Below, piece after piece: positions 26,796 through 36,030 of a DNA stretch of 64,000 nt (position 1 is the first letter of the stretch; every line of letters starts with the position of its first letter). The stretch lies in contig NZ_VKKS01000001.1 in assembly GCF_019402645.1 (NCBI RefSeq), positions 2,176,769-2,240,768 of the forward strand, read 5' to 3'. The position numbers and the translations under genes were made by a program. This stretch comes from Morganella morganii. GTDB taxonomy: Bacteria > Pseudomonadota > Gammaproteobacteria > Enterobacterales > Enterobacteriaceae. The notes under the pieces were generated by a model, which was not told where the DNA came from, ran no database searches, and saw only the letters and a list, made by a program, of their open reading frames with translations.

Positions 26796-27893
26796 ATGTT
26801 CCACCGGATATTCACCTTAATTATCAAAGAACTGCAATTGCTCTTACGCGAGCGGCAGACCCGCACAATTCTGATCGTGCCGGTGATTTTTCAGATGATT
26901 TTGTTTCCGCTGGCAGCAACGCTGGAAGTCACCAACGCAACTATTGCCATTTATGATGAAGACAAAGGTCCTGCATCTATTGAACTGACTCAGCAGTTTG
27001 CCAAAGCCAGTGCCTTTTCAGATGTGCTGCTGATACAGAACCGGCAGGAAGTACAGGATGTGATTGATAACCGCAAAGCGCTGCTGCTGGTACATTTTCC
27101 GCAGAATTTCAGTGCACAGCTCGCCGGACAGAAACCGGCACAGTTGCAAATCCTGCTCGACGGGCGGAACTCCAACAGCGCGCAAATTGCCGCCAATTAT
27201 GTTCAGCAGATCACCGCGCATTATCAGCAGGAACGGATGCCGCAGGCTGTCACCAGCGAACTGGTGGTGCGCAACTGGTATAACCCGAACCTGGATTACA
27301 AGTGGTTTATCGTGCCGTCCCTGGTGGCGCTGATCACCACCATCGGCGTGATGATTGTCACTTCGCTGTCGGTTGCCCGTGAACGGGAACAGGGCACACT
27401 GGATCAGTTACTGGTTTCCCCGCTGACCACCGGTGAAATCTTTGTCGGTAAGGCGGTACCGGCACTGATTGTGGCCACGGTACAGGCCAGTATTGTGCTG
27501 ATAATCGGCATTTTTGCTTACCGTATCCCCTTCTCCGGTTCACTGCTCCTGTTTTATTTCACCATGATGGTATACGGGCTGTCGCTGGTCGGATTCGGTC
27601 TGTTAATCTCCGCCCTTTCCGCCACCCAGCAGCAGGCCTTTATCGGCGTGTTTGTCTTTATGATGCCCGCCGTGCTGCTGTCCGGTTATATTGCCCCGGT
27701 GGAGAATATGCCGGTCTGGCTGCAACATATTACCTGGGTCAATCCTATCCGCCATTTCAATGAAATCACCAAACAGATTTACCTCAAAGATGCGGATTTC
27801 AGTGTTATCCGCCAGAGTCTCTGGCCACTGCTGGTGATCGCGGTCACCACCGGCTCGGCTGCCTATGCGCTGTTCCGGCGCAAGATTGCGTGA
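26796..27893 (+). CDS. ybhR: ABC-2 type permease YbhR
   Basis: YbhR is the second membrane subunit of the exporter and is homologous to YbhS. The 365-residue protein starts with a cytoplasmic RRXR-like segment ([10 protein letters not shown]) and one helix, then a periplasmic domain and five helices. The coupling loop [21 protein letters not shown] lies near residue 195. AAGGAGAAG lies before the ATG. It ends the operon; AT-rich accessory DNA follows. Confidence 0.94.
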   Translation: MFHRIFTLIIKELQLLLRERQTRTILIVPVIFQMILFPLAATLEVTNATIAIYDEDKGPASIELTQQFAKASAFSDVLLIQNRQEVQDVIDNRKALLLVHFPQNFSAQLAGQKPAQLQILLDGRNSNSAQIAANYVQQITAHYQQERMPQAVTSELVVRNWYNPNLDYKWFIVPSLVALITTIGVMIVTSLSVAREREQGTLDQLLVSPLTTGEIFVGKAVPALIVATVQASIVLIIGIFAYRIPFSGSLLLFYFTMMVYGLSLVGFGLLISALSATQQQAFIGVFVFMMPAVLLSGYIAPVENMPVWLQHITWVNPIRHFNEITKQIYLKDADFSVIRQSLWPLLVIAVTTGSAAYALFRRKIA

Positions 27894-28113
27894 ATAATAA
27901 AATTGAAATTATTATAATTGATTATTTTGACATCTTTATAAAAAAGGTCAATATTAGCTCAACCCGATAACGATCATTATAAAAAATAAAAATCATCCTT
28001 TTAAAATTAAAATTTTAAATTCTTTAATTTACATTAATGATGAATGAATTCAATTCAACCTCACTCAACAAACATTAATGAAAAATAATTTAAATTAATA
28101 TAATTATATCAGG

Positions 28114-29052
28114 ATGAAAAAAACTAAACACTATCAGGTCTACAAAACAGAAGATATGAATATCCACCGTGAGATACAAGAACCATTTAATTACAATGCA
28201 ATAAGCCGACCTGAAATAACATTGTTCGTCGCTCCTCAGGGTAGTGAAATCCATGATATTAATGGAAATTTTGTCAGCAACTCCACATTTGGTCATACTT
28301 TCATTGGTATAAAGGGAATTAATCCCGTTACAAAACAGTATGATATTATTACCGTTGGTTTAAGTACCGGAGAAAACCTTAAAACAGCCAGTGATAACTT
28401 ATCATTCAATGATCACATTTATTATCGTAATGCGTCCACGCTATCTATAACGTCTGATAATTTTAAATTCCATAATGACTTCAATAATATTTTTACTGTG
28501 CTGCATAATTATAAGACAGGAAAAAGTAAACCACCGAACTATAACTTACTCACTAATAACTGTGGTCAATTTGTAGATGACTTATTAACTGAAAGTAATA
28601 TAGATGGTATTATAAATAATGGCACAGAATTATTTGGTGAATACACTAGTCATATCAATAACAGAGATGGATTCTCATCGCTTTCCGTTTTAGATAGTAA
28701 TAATGATCATCTGATAAATCAGGATGATATTGCATGGTCCGCATTGTTAGTCTGGCAGGATGTAAATTCAGACGGCATCAGTCAGTCAGATGAACTGCTT
28801 TCTCTTGAAAGTATAGGCATAGTATCTGTTGAATTAACTACACGGCCTTCCTGCTTTTATGATGACAGCGGTAATTTTCATAAATTAACCTCTGACATTA
28901 ACTGGCATGACGGCGAAAAATCAGAGATTACCGATGTTTTATTTCATATACACAACAGAGAAACAGTTCCGTTATCTGACGATATTTATATTACAGAACT
29001 CACCTCTGATATAAATCATGACACAACAATCACACCATATCTATTCGGATAA
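28114..29052 (+). CDS. Putative secreted permuted papain-fold hydrolase with EF-hand loops
   Basis: This 312-residue AT-rich gene is not in a family I can name with certainty. The N-terminal half has a histidine in FGHTFIGIK (His61) and a cysteine in NNCGQFVDDLL (Cys150). A histidine before the cysteine is the order of circularly permuted NlpC/P60- and LRAT-type hydrolases, and NCxxF is their cysteine motif. The second half, from NGTELFGEYT, carries two calcium-binding loops, D194-N196-D198-D205 and D216-N218-D220-G-E227 (DVNSDGISQSDE). A dockerin-like LLSLESIGI follows. Such segments occur in large secreted RTX-type proteins. No signal peptide is visible. The start has a poor ribosome site, and ATG 28156 is an alternative. 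A periplasmic Sel1 protein follows after 3 bases. Confidence 0.6.
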   Translation: MKKTKHYQVYKTEDMNIHREIQEPFNYNAISRPEITLFVAPQGSEIHDINGNFVSNSTFGHTFIGIKGINPVTKQYDIITVGLSTGENLKTASDNLSFNDHIYYRNASTLSITSDNFKFHNDFNNIFTVLHNYKTGKSKPPNYNLLTNNCGQFVDDLLTESNIDGIINNGTELFGEYTSHINNRDGFSSLSVLDSNNDHLINQDDIAWSALLVWQDVNSDGISQSDELLSLESIGIVSVELTTRPSCFYDDSGNFHKLTSDINWHDGEKSEITDVLFHIHNRETVPLSDDIYITELTSDINHDTTITPYLFG

Positions 29053-29055
29053 AAA

Positions 29056-29784
29056 ATGCATAAAAAATTAATATTCCTGCTATTATTGCCCGGTTTCAGC
29101 CTCTGTGCTTACTCAGAAAATCAGTGGACTGACAATATCACCATATATGAATACAACCCAATTGAACTAAGCTATGACCCGGCATTACCAGAATATGCCC
29201 CTTATCCAAAAAATAAAAATGAGCTGACCTCTCTGATTAATAGAGCAGAAAGTGGTAATTTAACAAGTCGTTATACGTTATTCTCTTTTTATTATAATAA
29301 CTGCTACCACCTACAGCAATTAAGTGATAACACGAGTATTTCAGAACATTGTAATACTGCTGTTTACTATCTGGAAGAGTTACTCTCTTCAGATCCTGAA
29401 AACCCACTTGCTTTATTCCACTATGGTTTTATTTTATCCCATGGTTACGGGAAAGAAAAAAATGAAAAGAACGCTATAACTTACTATGAAAAAGCTTGTC
29501 ACATCGGCAGAAACAGATTGATTTCCGCCTGTGACTTTGTATTTTCAGCATTTTTAAATGGTGAGGGAAACATAGATAAAGATATCGATAAAGCAAGAGA
29601 ACATGTCATCGCTGTCGCTGGTTATGGAAATAAAAAATATCAAAAATATATGAATAATTGGGATTACATCCTATTCAGAATGAATACAGAAAAAGAAGTA
29701 AATAATTGTATAGAATCCGGAAAAAATCTATCTGTGTGTATAAAATCAGGAAATAATAAGATGAAGAACTATAAAATAAAATAA
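29056..29784 (+). CDS. Periplasmic Sel1-repeat protein, candidate immunity partner
   Basis: The 242-residue product has a clear signal peptide of about 20 residues (MHKKLIFLLLLPGFSLCAYS). It also has at least two Sel1-like helical repeats, around PLALFHYGFILSHGYGKEKN near residue 118 and SACDFVFSAFLNGEGNIDKD near 156. Its cysteines could form periplasmic disulfides. It starts 3 bases after the hydrolase gene and shares its low GC, so the two moved together. Periplasmic Sel1-repeat proteins serve as immunity to some secreted effectors, for example Tli5 with Tle5 lipases. Here that role is an inference from location and order. Confidence 0.6.
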   Translation: MHKKLIFLLLLPGFSLCAYSENQWTDNITIYEYNPIELSYDPALPEYAPYPKNKNELTSLINRAESGNLTSRYTLFSFYYNNCYHLQQLSDNTSISEHCNTAVYYLEELLSSDPENPLALFHYGFILSHGYGKEKNEKNAITYYEKACHIGRNRLISACDFVFSAFLNGEGNIDKDIDKAREHVIAVAGYGNKKYQKYMNNWDYILFRMNTEKEVNNCIESGKNLSVCIKSGNNKMKNYKIK

Positions 29785-29868
29785 AAACAATAAAAAATAA
29801 TTATCTCTGTATAGGTTGCCTGACTTTGCTATAGTATTCCTTAATAATCTTACAGGAAAGCTATTTCT

Positions 29869-30745
29869 TTGAATATTGATACACACCTTGCTTCTGCGCT
29901 GATAGCGGAGCAATTCCCGCTGTGGGCACATCTGCCGGTGACACCGGTCGCTGCCAGCGGCTGGGATAACCGGACATTTCACCTGGGTGAAGAGATGCTG
30001 ATCCGTCTGCCATCCTCACCGGATTATGCCGGTCAGGTACTGAAAGAACAGCAGTGGCTGCCGCACCTGGTAACAGGACTGAGGGTTCAGATCCCCGTCC
30101 CGCGCGGCGCGGGTCAGCCATCTGCCCGCTTTCCGCTTCCGTGGTCTGTGTACCGCTGGATCCCGGAAGAAACGATTGCGGCACACCCGCCGGCAGATAA
30201 AACTGTTTTTGCCCGTGATCTCGCGGATTTTCTGACGGAGTTTCAGAGTATTGATGCCACAGGCTGCCCGGCAGCCGGTGCGCAGAATTTTTACCGGGGG
30301 CGGTAATTTAGCGGTTTATGACAGTGAAACCCGTCAGGCGCTGGCAAACCTGAAAGAGCGAACCTATGTTCCGCTGTTTCTGCGGATATGGGAAAACGCC
30401 CTGCACTCCCTGCGGATGACTGCGCCTGTCTGGGTTCACGGTGATATCAGTGCGGGCAATCTGCTCACTGCTGACGGCCGTCTGACCGCCGTAATTGACT
30501 TCGGCCAGCTTGGTACCGGTGACCCGGCCAGTGATCTGGTAATAGCCTGGACCTTCTTTGACAGGGAAAGCCGTGACGTTTTCTTTGAACGACTGCGGTG
30601 TGATGCCGGAACCCGCGCAAGGGCAATGAGCCGGGCGCTGCGGAAGGCACTGATTGTCAGTGCAGCCCCGCAGAATACCAATGTGATGGAAGCCGGACAG
30701 GCAGCCCGGACACTGGAACAGATTGTTGCGGATGCAGAGCCGTAA
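29869..30745 (+). pseudogene. Frameshifted aminoglycoside phosphotransferase-like kinase
   Basis: Two frames together give a complete APH-family kinase. The first starts at TTG 29869 after AGGAAAG (MNIDTHLASALIAEQFPLW) and includes ASGWDNRTFHLGEEMLIRLP. The second has the catalytic loop VHGDISAGNLL, the metal motif VIDFGQLGTGDPASDL, and runs to 30745. The switch falls in a run of five G at 30296-30300. Removing one G restores NFYRGGNLAVYDSETRQAL. The lesion is one base, so it could be a recent mutation, a sequencing error or a phase-variable tract. If intact, the enzyme would phosphorylate a small hydroxyl substrate that cannot be named. Confidence 0.8.
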
Positions 30746-30748
30746 AAG

Positions 30749-30782
30749 TAAAAAGGCCGGTTCTCACCGGCCTTTCATTTTT
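30749..30782. terminator. Bidirectional terminator between kinase and ybhL
   Basis: AAAGGCCGGT pairs with ACCGGCCTTT around TCTC, with A-rich and T-rich flanks. Confidence 0.9.
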
Positions 30783-30802
30783 ACACTTTGTTTTGTCCGT
30801 GA

Positions 30803-31513
30803 TTAACGGCGATCGCCCAGCAGGCGCAGCAGCATCAGGAACAGGTTGATGAAGTCCAGGTACAGGGACAGCGCACCCACGATCGCATAGCGGCGCATGG
30901 TGTCTTTATCATTACTGTCAATCTGCTCACCCAGGTTACGCAGTTTCTGAGTGTCATACGCAGTCAGGCCGGCAAATACAATCACACCGATATAGGTGAT
31001 GATCAGTGTCATACCTTCGCTTTTCAGCCAGATATTCACCAGAGACGCAATGACAATACCAATCAGCCCCATAAACAGGAAATTACCCATCCCGGACAGG
31101 CTGCGTTTGGTGGTATAGCCGTAAATACTCAGCGCACCGAACATCCCTGCCGTGATAAAGAAGGTGCTGACGATAGACGCTTCGGTATACACGATAAAGA
31201 TACTGGCGAGTGTCAGCCCCGTCAGTGCGGAATAAAGCATAAACAACCCGGTCGCCATGGAGGCACTCAGGCGCTCAACCATGCCGGAGATAACCCAGAC
31301 CAGTGCCAACTGAGCAATAATCAGACCGAAGAAGGTGATTTTGCTGGAGAAAACAAAGCTCATAATCGCCATTGAGTTAGACGAATACCAGGCGACGAAG
31401 GCCGTCAGCAGCAGGCCGCATGCCATCCAGCCGTAGACCTGGGCCATATAAGCCTGAATACCGGAGCCCGCCTGTGAAACTATCGAGCCGTTAGAACGAG
31501 GAAATCGGTCCAT
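30803..31513 (-). CDS. ybhL: BAX inhibitor-1 family membrane protein YbhL
   Basis: YbhL is a seven-helix inner-membrane protein of the TMBIM/BI-1 family with unknown physiological role; relatives act as calcium leak channels. The 236-residue product, from MDRFPRSNGSIV, aligns along its whole length with E. coli YbhL, including YMAQVYGWMACGLLLTAFVAWY and LTAYDTQKLRNLGEQID. It ends with LYLDFINLFLMLLRL. ATG 31513 after AAAGGG is preferred to the frame's upstream start at 31567. Confidence 0.94.
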   Translation of the reverse strand: MDRFPRSNGSIVSQAGSGIQAYMAQVYGWMACGLLLTAFVAWYSSNSMAIMSFVFSSKITFFGLIIAQLALVWVISGMVERLSASMATGLFMLYSALTGLTLASIFIVYTEASIVSTFFITAGMFGALSIYGYTTKRSLSGMGNFLFMGLIGIVIASLVNIWLKSEGMTLIITYIGVIVFAGLTAYDTQKLRNLGEQIDSNDKDTMRRYAIVGALSLYLDFINLFLMLLRLLGDRR

Positions 31514-31713
31514 GATGGATAACCCTTTCATCTGTATCAAATTGTTTATCGGATGATAAACGACCAAGGCCTATAGATTATCACATAAAAAGGGTGTTGC
31601 CAGCAGACAAACTGTCAGGAATTACACCCTTTTCTTTACAAACAGGAAATACTTTTAACCTGATGTGCAGTCGCCGGAAAAAATCCGGTGAACTGGCTGT
31701 GATTGGCGGTAAA

Positions 31714-32169
31714 TTACCAGCGATCAGCGGCTTTTTGGTCGCTTTCTCTGGCATCGACCCAGCGGGTGCCGCCTTCCGGTAACGTTTCTTTTTTCCAGAA
31801 CGGTGCGCGGGTTTTTAAGTAATCCATCAGAAATTCAGCGGCTTCAAATGCCATTCCGCGATGGGCGGCGCTGACCCCGACAAATACAATCTCATCATTC
31901 GGATATAAACTGCCGACCCGGTGAACCAGTGTCACCCGCTGCAATTCCCAGCGCTTGCGCGCCTGTGTGACAATATCCGCCAGTGCTTTTTCTGTCATGC
32001 CAGGGTAGTGTTCCAGCGTCAGAGCGGTCACATTATCACCCAGGTTATGATTACGGACTTTACCGGTAAACGTGACCACCGCACCGTCATCCGCGCAACC
32101 GGCCAGCCACTGATATTCCTCACCGACACTGAAATTATCCGTCTGAACAGCAATCCGGGTATTCTTCAT
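31714..32169 (-). CDS. moaE: Molybdopterin synthase large subunit
   Basis: MoaE and MoaD together convert cyclic pyranopterin monophosphate to molybdopterin. The 151-residue protein contains GAVVTFTGKVRNHN near residue 30, LTLEHYPGMTEKAL near 50, and HRVGSLYPNDEIVFVGV near 83. The substrate-binding lysine block is FWKKETLPEGGTRWVDARESD. It follows moaD by 3 bases and is the last gene of moaACDE. Confidence 0.97.
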   Translation of the reverse strand: MKNTRIAVQTDNFSVGEEYQWLAGCADDGAVVTFTGKVRNHNLGDNVTALTLEHYPGMTEKALADIVTQARKRWELQRVTLVHRVGSLYPNDEIVFVGVSAAHRGMAFEAAEFLMDYLKTRAPFWKKETLPEGGTRWVDARESDQKAADRW

Positions 32170-32172
32170 GAC

Positions 32173-32418
32173 TCAGCCTCCGGTGACCGGCGGGAAAAAT
32201 GCGACTTCGTCGCCGTCTGCCAGCGGATGAGACAGCGGTACAAAAGACTGATTCACCGCACACAGCAGTTTGCCTGATTCCAGCGCCAGTGCCCAGCGAT
32301 CACCGCGCTCACACAGCGCAGCCCGCAAATCTTCCGCAGTGGCATAGTCACACGGCAGAGAGAGCTCATCCGTACTCACCAGCTCGCGCACCTGCGCGAA
32401 AAACAGTACGTTAATCAT
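32173..32418 (-). CDS. moaD: Molybdopterin synthase sulfur carrier subunit
   Basis: MoaD is a ubiquitin-like sulfur carrier whose C-terminal glycine is adenylated by MoeB and thiocarboxylated. It has 81 residues and ends with [15 protein letters not shown], which keeps the required terminal Gly-Gly. Its ATG overlaps the moaC stop by four bases. Confidence 0.97.
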   Translation of the reverse strand: MINVLFFAQVRELVSTDELSLPCDYATAEDLRAALCERGDRWALALESGKLLCAVNQSFVPLSHPLADGDEVAFFPPVTGG

Positions 32419-32894
32419 GCGTCCGCCTTAAAATGTCCTGATTTTCCGCCGCTTTTTTCCAGTAAACGCACCGGGCCGATAACCATATCCTTCTGCACCG
32501 CTTTGCACATATCATAGATAGTCAGCGCAGCCACCGAAGCCGCTGTCAGGGCTTCCATTTCCACCCCGGTTTTACCGGTCAGGCGGCAGCAGGATTCAAT
32601 ACGCACGCGGGAAGTGTCCGGCTCGGCACTCAGCTGAACCTCCGCTTTGCTCAGCATCAGCGGATGACACAGCGGGATAAGATCCCAGGTCCGTTTGGCC
32701 GCCTGAATACCGGCGATACGGGCTGTCGCAAAGACATCGCCTTTGTGGTGATTGCCGTCAATAATCATCTGTAACGTATTAGCATCCATGGTGATAAAAG
32801 CTTCGGCACGCGCTTCACGGACAGTTTCCTGTTTTCCGGACACATCCACCATGTTGGCTTCGCCCGCCGCATTAATATGAGTGAGTTGAGACAT
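32415..32894 (-). CDS. moaC: Cyclic pyranopterin monophosphate synthase
   Basis: MoaC turns the MoaA product into cyclic pyranopterin monophosphate. The 159-residue protein shows [19 protein letters not shown] near residue 53, [15 protein letters not shown] near 74, and [20 protein letters not shown] near 108, followed by [10 protein letters not shown] with the catalytic lysine. It lies directly after moaA; moaB, found between them in E. coli, is absent. Confidence 0.97.
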   Translation of the reverse strand: MSQLTHINAAGEANMVDVSGKQETVREARAEAFITMDANTLQMIIDGNHHKGDVFATARIAGIQAAKRTWDLIPLCHPLMLSKAEVQLSAEPDTSRVRIESCCRLTGKTGVEMEALTAASVAALTIYDMCKAVQKDMVIGPVRLLEKSGGKSGHFKADA

Positions 32895-32919
32895 GTAAAC
32901 TCCTGATATGCGCGGCGGA

Positions 32920-33903
32920 TCAGCCGCCGATAACGGATAAATTCGGGATAATACCGCTGTCCCCCTGATGGAGGAAATGGGTTTCGCGTTTATGCTGCAA
33001 TGCCCGCTGAAGCCGTGCTTTCAGTTCGGCGTCGTGTCCGTCTTCCGCCAGCAGGTCACGCAGTGTGATCCCATGCTCACCGAACAGGCACAAGTGCAGG
33101 TTACCGACCGCAGACACCCGCAGACGGTTACAGCTCTGACAGAAGTCTTTTTCATACGGCATGATCAGGCCGATTTCGCCCTGATAATCCGGATGACTGA
33201 ACACCTGTGCCGGGCCGTCACTGCGGGCACGCGCCACCTGCTGCCAGCCTGCCTGTAACAGACGGGCGCGGATAACATTGCCGGAGATATGAAAACGGCG
33301 GAACACATCACTGCCGTCACCGGTTTCCATCAGCTCGATAAAACGCAGCTGGATCGGGCGGTCTTTGATCCAGTTCAGAAACGCGGGCAGATGGATGTCA
33401 TTGACATTCTTCATCAGCACCACATTCACTTTCACCTTCTCAAAACCGGCTTCAAATGCGGCATCAATACCGTTCATCACCTGCATGAATTTATCCTGCC
33501 CGGTGATGGCATGAAACTGACGCGGGTCGAGACTGTCAACACTGACATTCACGGCGCTCAGCCCGGCAGCGCGCCAGTCGCTGATATCCCGTGCCATGCG
33601 GTAACCGTTGGTGGTTACGGCAATAGTGCGGATATTCTCATTTTCGCGGATAGCGGCAACAATATCGGTAAAATCGCGGCGCATGGTCGGCTCACCGCCG
33701 GTGAGGCGGACTTTTTCCGTACCCAGTTGGGCGAATGCGCGGGTCACCCGGCGGATTTCACCAAGAGAAAGAAAGGATTTGTGTCCGTTTGGTTTATAAC
33801 CATCAGGCAGACAATAGTTGCAACGGAAATTGCAAACGTCCGTCACGGAGAGGCGCAGATAGTAAAATTTGCGCGCAAAGGGATCTGTCAGTTGTTCAGT
33901 CAT
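32920..33903 (-). CDS. moaA: GTP 3',8-cyclase
   Basis: MoaA is a radical SAM enzyme that rearranges GTP in the first step of molybdopterin synthesis. The N-terminal cluster motif is CNFRCNYC near residue 24. The SAM-binding [11 protein letters not shown] is near 69. The C-terminal cluster lies in [19 protein letters not shown]. The double glycine needed for activity ends the protein (LSVIGG). The start at ATG 33903 gives 327 residues. The upstream open frame to 33972 lies inside the riboswitch and is not coding. Confidence 0.97.
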   Translation of the reverse strand: MTEQLTDPFARKFYYLRLSVTDVCNFRCNYCLPDGYKPNGHKSFLSLGEIRRVTRAFAQLGTEKVRLTGGEPTMRRDFTDIVAAIRENENIRTIAVTTNGYRMARDISDWRAAGLSAVNVSVDSLDPRQFHAITGQDKFMQVMNGIDAAFEAGFEKVKVNVVLMKNVNDIHLPAFLNWIKDRPIQLRFIELMETGDGSDVFRRFHISGNVIRARLLQAGWQQVARARSDGPAQVFSHPDYQGEIGLIMPYEKDFCQSCNRLRVSAVGNLHLCLFGEHGITLRDLLAEDGHDAELKARLQRALQHKRETHFLHQGDSGIIPNLSVIGG

Positions 33904-33924
33904 AACACCTTTCCAAATACGGGA

Positions 33925-34032
33925 GATGCGGACATTTCTATCCTGCACCCTGGTGACACTCATGAGTGCCACGGCCAGCTCACCCTATTTCCGGTTCTGA
34001 CCTGAAACGTAGGTGTGAAGGCTAGGAGTTAA
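33925..34032 (-). ncRNA. Molybdenum cofactor (Moco) riboswitch
   Basis: The minus-strand leader of moaA contains ACTCCTAGCC, CACACCTACG, GGTCAGAACCGGAAATAGGG and TGAGCTGGCCGTGG in the order found in the E. coli moaA Moco RNA. The structure ends about 20 bases before the moaA start, so it probably controls translation or early termination in response to cofactor. No covariance model was run. Confidence 0.85.
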
Positions 34033-34218
34033 TCGTTGTCATTAATGCTGTTAATAACCACGCTAAGTGAGTTGATTCTAGCGTTGCCCTGCCGGAATTA
34101 CCATGATAAATACGCTATATATCTTATTATACAACGAGTTACCGGACCTCAGGGAAAAAGAACAGATATACGGGATAACGAAAATTTCACACAGTTTTTC
34201 AATTAATTAGCAAATTAA

Positions 34219-34863
34219 TTATATGGCAACGGATAAATAACAAATACCAAACTGCCGAAAATACGGCGGTTTGACCGGAAAATTATTTACCGGTTTATTG
34301 ATCTGACACAGGTATATCCGGCCCGGCCAGTCCAGTGTAAGGTGATAGAAAATAACGGATTTATGATTCATCGTCAGTGTATCCCGCAGACGGAATCCGT
34401 GACGCTCTGCCAGCCGGATGGAAGGTTTATTCTCAGGGGCAATAATACACACACATTCGCTGATACCGCGCACCTCCTTCAGCCATGTCAGAATCGCACC
34501 CAGCGCCTCACCTGCATAACCCTTGCCATGTGCCCGCGGCGCAAACACCCAGCCCGCTTCCGGATAGCGGCTGATGTCCTTTTCCATTTCGCGGTAAAAA
34601 TCTGCAAAACCGATATCGCCGATATACTCTCCGGTACTTTTTTCCCTGACCGCTCAGTAACCATACCCCGACCGCCCGAGATACGCCAGTATCCGCATCC
34701 GGCTGTCGCACGGCGTGGAAACCTGTCCCGCCATAATATGATGCGTTACCGCGCTATCCGACCACATGTCAGTGACTGCCGCGTGATCTTCTCTGCGGTG
34801 AGCGCTCAGGATCAGGCGTCCGGTTTCCGGCACCGGAATAGTATAGATCAGGTCATTCGTCAC
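34219..34863 (-). pseudogene. GNAT acetyltransferase split by one TGA
   Basis: One frame encodes a complete RimJ/RimL-type acetyltransferase. It starts MTNDLIYTIPVPETGRLILS and contains YPEAGWVFAPRAHGKGYAGE, which includes the acetyl-CoA loop. The strand ENKPSIRLAERHGFRLRDT follows. A single TGA at 34656-34654 interrupts it after GRSGYGY, where relatives have tryptophan (GYGYWAVREKSTGEYIG). Everything after is in the same frame. A TGG to TGA change is the simplest explanation. The 122-codon tail from ATG 34587 could be translated alone but lacks the first strands. The last 35 residues go beyond the normal family end, which suggests loss of the true stop as well. Confidence 0.8.
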
Positions 34864-35107
34864 CCTCTTCCTGCTGGTTATTGATTTTTATTATTGCTGT
34901 TTATTTGCAATGCTTTCAGTCATCCCATCCACTCATACCATGACTTTCCTGCACCTGTCACCTCTGAATTACGCGCAAAAGTACGCAGCAAAAAGATAAT
35001 TTATCTTTATGATTGACCGGAGTTTGATAAATCTCAGTATCGTGACGCGAAAAATTGGTTTTTATGATAGATTACCGCGCAAATAAATATGAAAACTCAG
35101 GGAATGC

Positions 35108-36025
35108 ATGAACACAATGGGAAACCGCACACTCACGTCGCTGGAACATGTTGTTGCTTTAGGCGGAGGCCACGGGCTGGGACGGGTGATGTCCTGCCTG
35201 AACGGTCTGGGATCGCGGCTGACCGGCGTGGTCACCACCACGGATAACGGCGGCTCCACCGGCCGGATCCGGCGGGCGGAGGGCGGTATTGCCTGGGGCG
35301 ATATGCGCAACTGTCTCAACCAGATGATAACGGAGCCGTCGATTGCCTCGACCATGTTTGAATACCGTTTCAGCGGCAATGGCGAACTGGCGGGACATAA
35401 CCTGGGTAATCTGATGCTCAAGGCGCTGGATCATATGAGTGTCCGCCCGCTGGATGCAATCAATCTGATCCGCAATATGCTGAAAGTCAAAGCCAAATTA
35501 ATCCCGATGTCAGAAACACCGGTGGATCTGATGGCTATCGACAGCGAAGGCCATGAAGTGTACGGCGAAGTGAATGTGGATCAACTGACCTGTCCGCCGC
35601 AGGAGTTACAGCTTTCCCCGCCGGTGAGAACCACTAAAGAGGCGCTGGACGCCATCTGCCGCGCAGAGCTGATTATTATCGGACCGGGCAGTTTCTTTAC
35701 CAGCCTGATGCCGCTGATGCTGCTGCCTGATTTCACCAAAGCCATTAATTTCAATCAGGCACCGATGATCTACATTGAAAATCTCGGCAAAGAACTGAGC
35801 CCGGCGGCCGCTTCGCTCAGTCTGAGTGAAAAAATCGCCGTGATTGAGAAACGCATCGGCCGCAAACGGATAGATGCGGTGGTGTGCGCACCGCATATCA
35901 ATACCGGCGATCTCAGTGACCGGCTGATTGTCAGAGAGGTACTGGAAGCACAGGATGTACCGTACCGCCATGACCGCCGCCTGCTGCTGAGTGCGCTGGA
36001 TAAAACGATCGGCCTGCTGCCCTGA
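35108..36025 (+). CDS. ybhK: YvcK/YbhK-family gluconeogenesis factor homologue
   Basis: The 305-residue protein is a CofD-like UDP-sugar-binding protein of the YvcK family, which in Gram-positives is needed on gluconeogenic carbon; the role in enterobacteria is unsettled. Clear blocks are [17 protein letters not shown] near residue 14, [13 protein letters not shown] near 44, [19 protein letters not shown] near 94 and [18 protein letters not shown] near 195. Its place between uvrB and moaA is that of E. coli ybhK. The start may be ATG 35108 or 35117. Confidence 0.93.
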   Translation: MNTMGNRTLTSLEHVVALGGGHGLGRVMSCLNGLGSRLTGVVTTTDNGGSTGRIRRAEGGIAWGDMRNCLNQMITEPSIASTMFEYRFSGNGELAGHNLGNLMLKALDHMSVRPLDAINLIRNMLKVKAKLIPMSETPVDLMAIDSEGHEVYGEVNVDQLTCPPQELQLSPPVRTTKEALDAICRAELIIIGPGSFFTSLMPLMLLPDFTKAINFNQAPMIYIENLGKELSPAAASLSLSEKIAVIEKRIGRKRIDAVVCAPHINTGDLSDRLIVREVLEAQDVPYRHDRRLLLSALDKTIGLLP

Positions 36026-36030
36026 CGCAA

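Noticed and set aside
33904-33972. Longer N-terminus for MoaA
   Set aside because: The extra 23 codons fall in the Moco riboswitch and are absent from the family.
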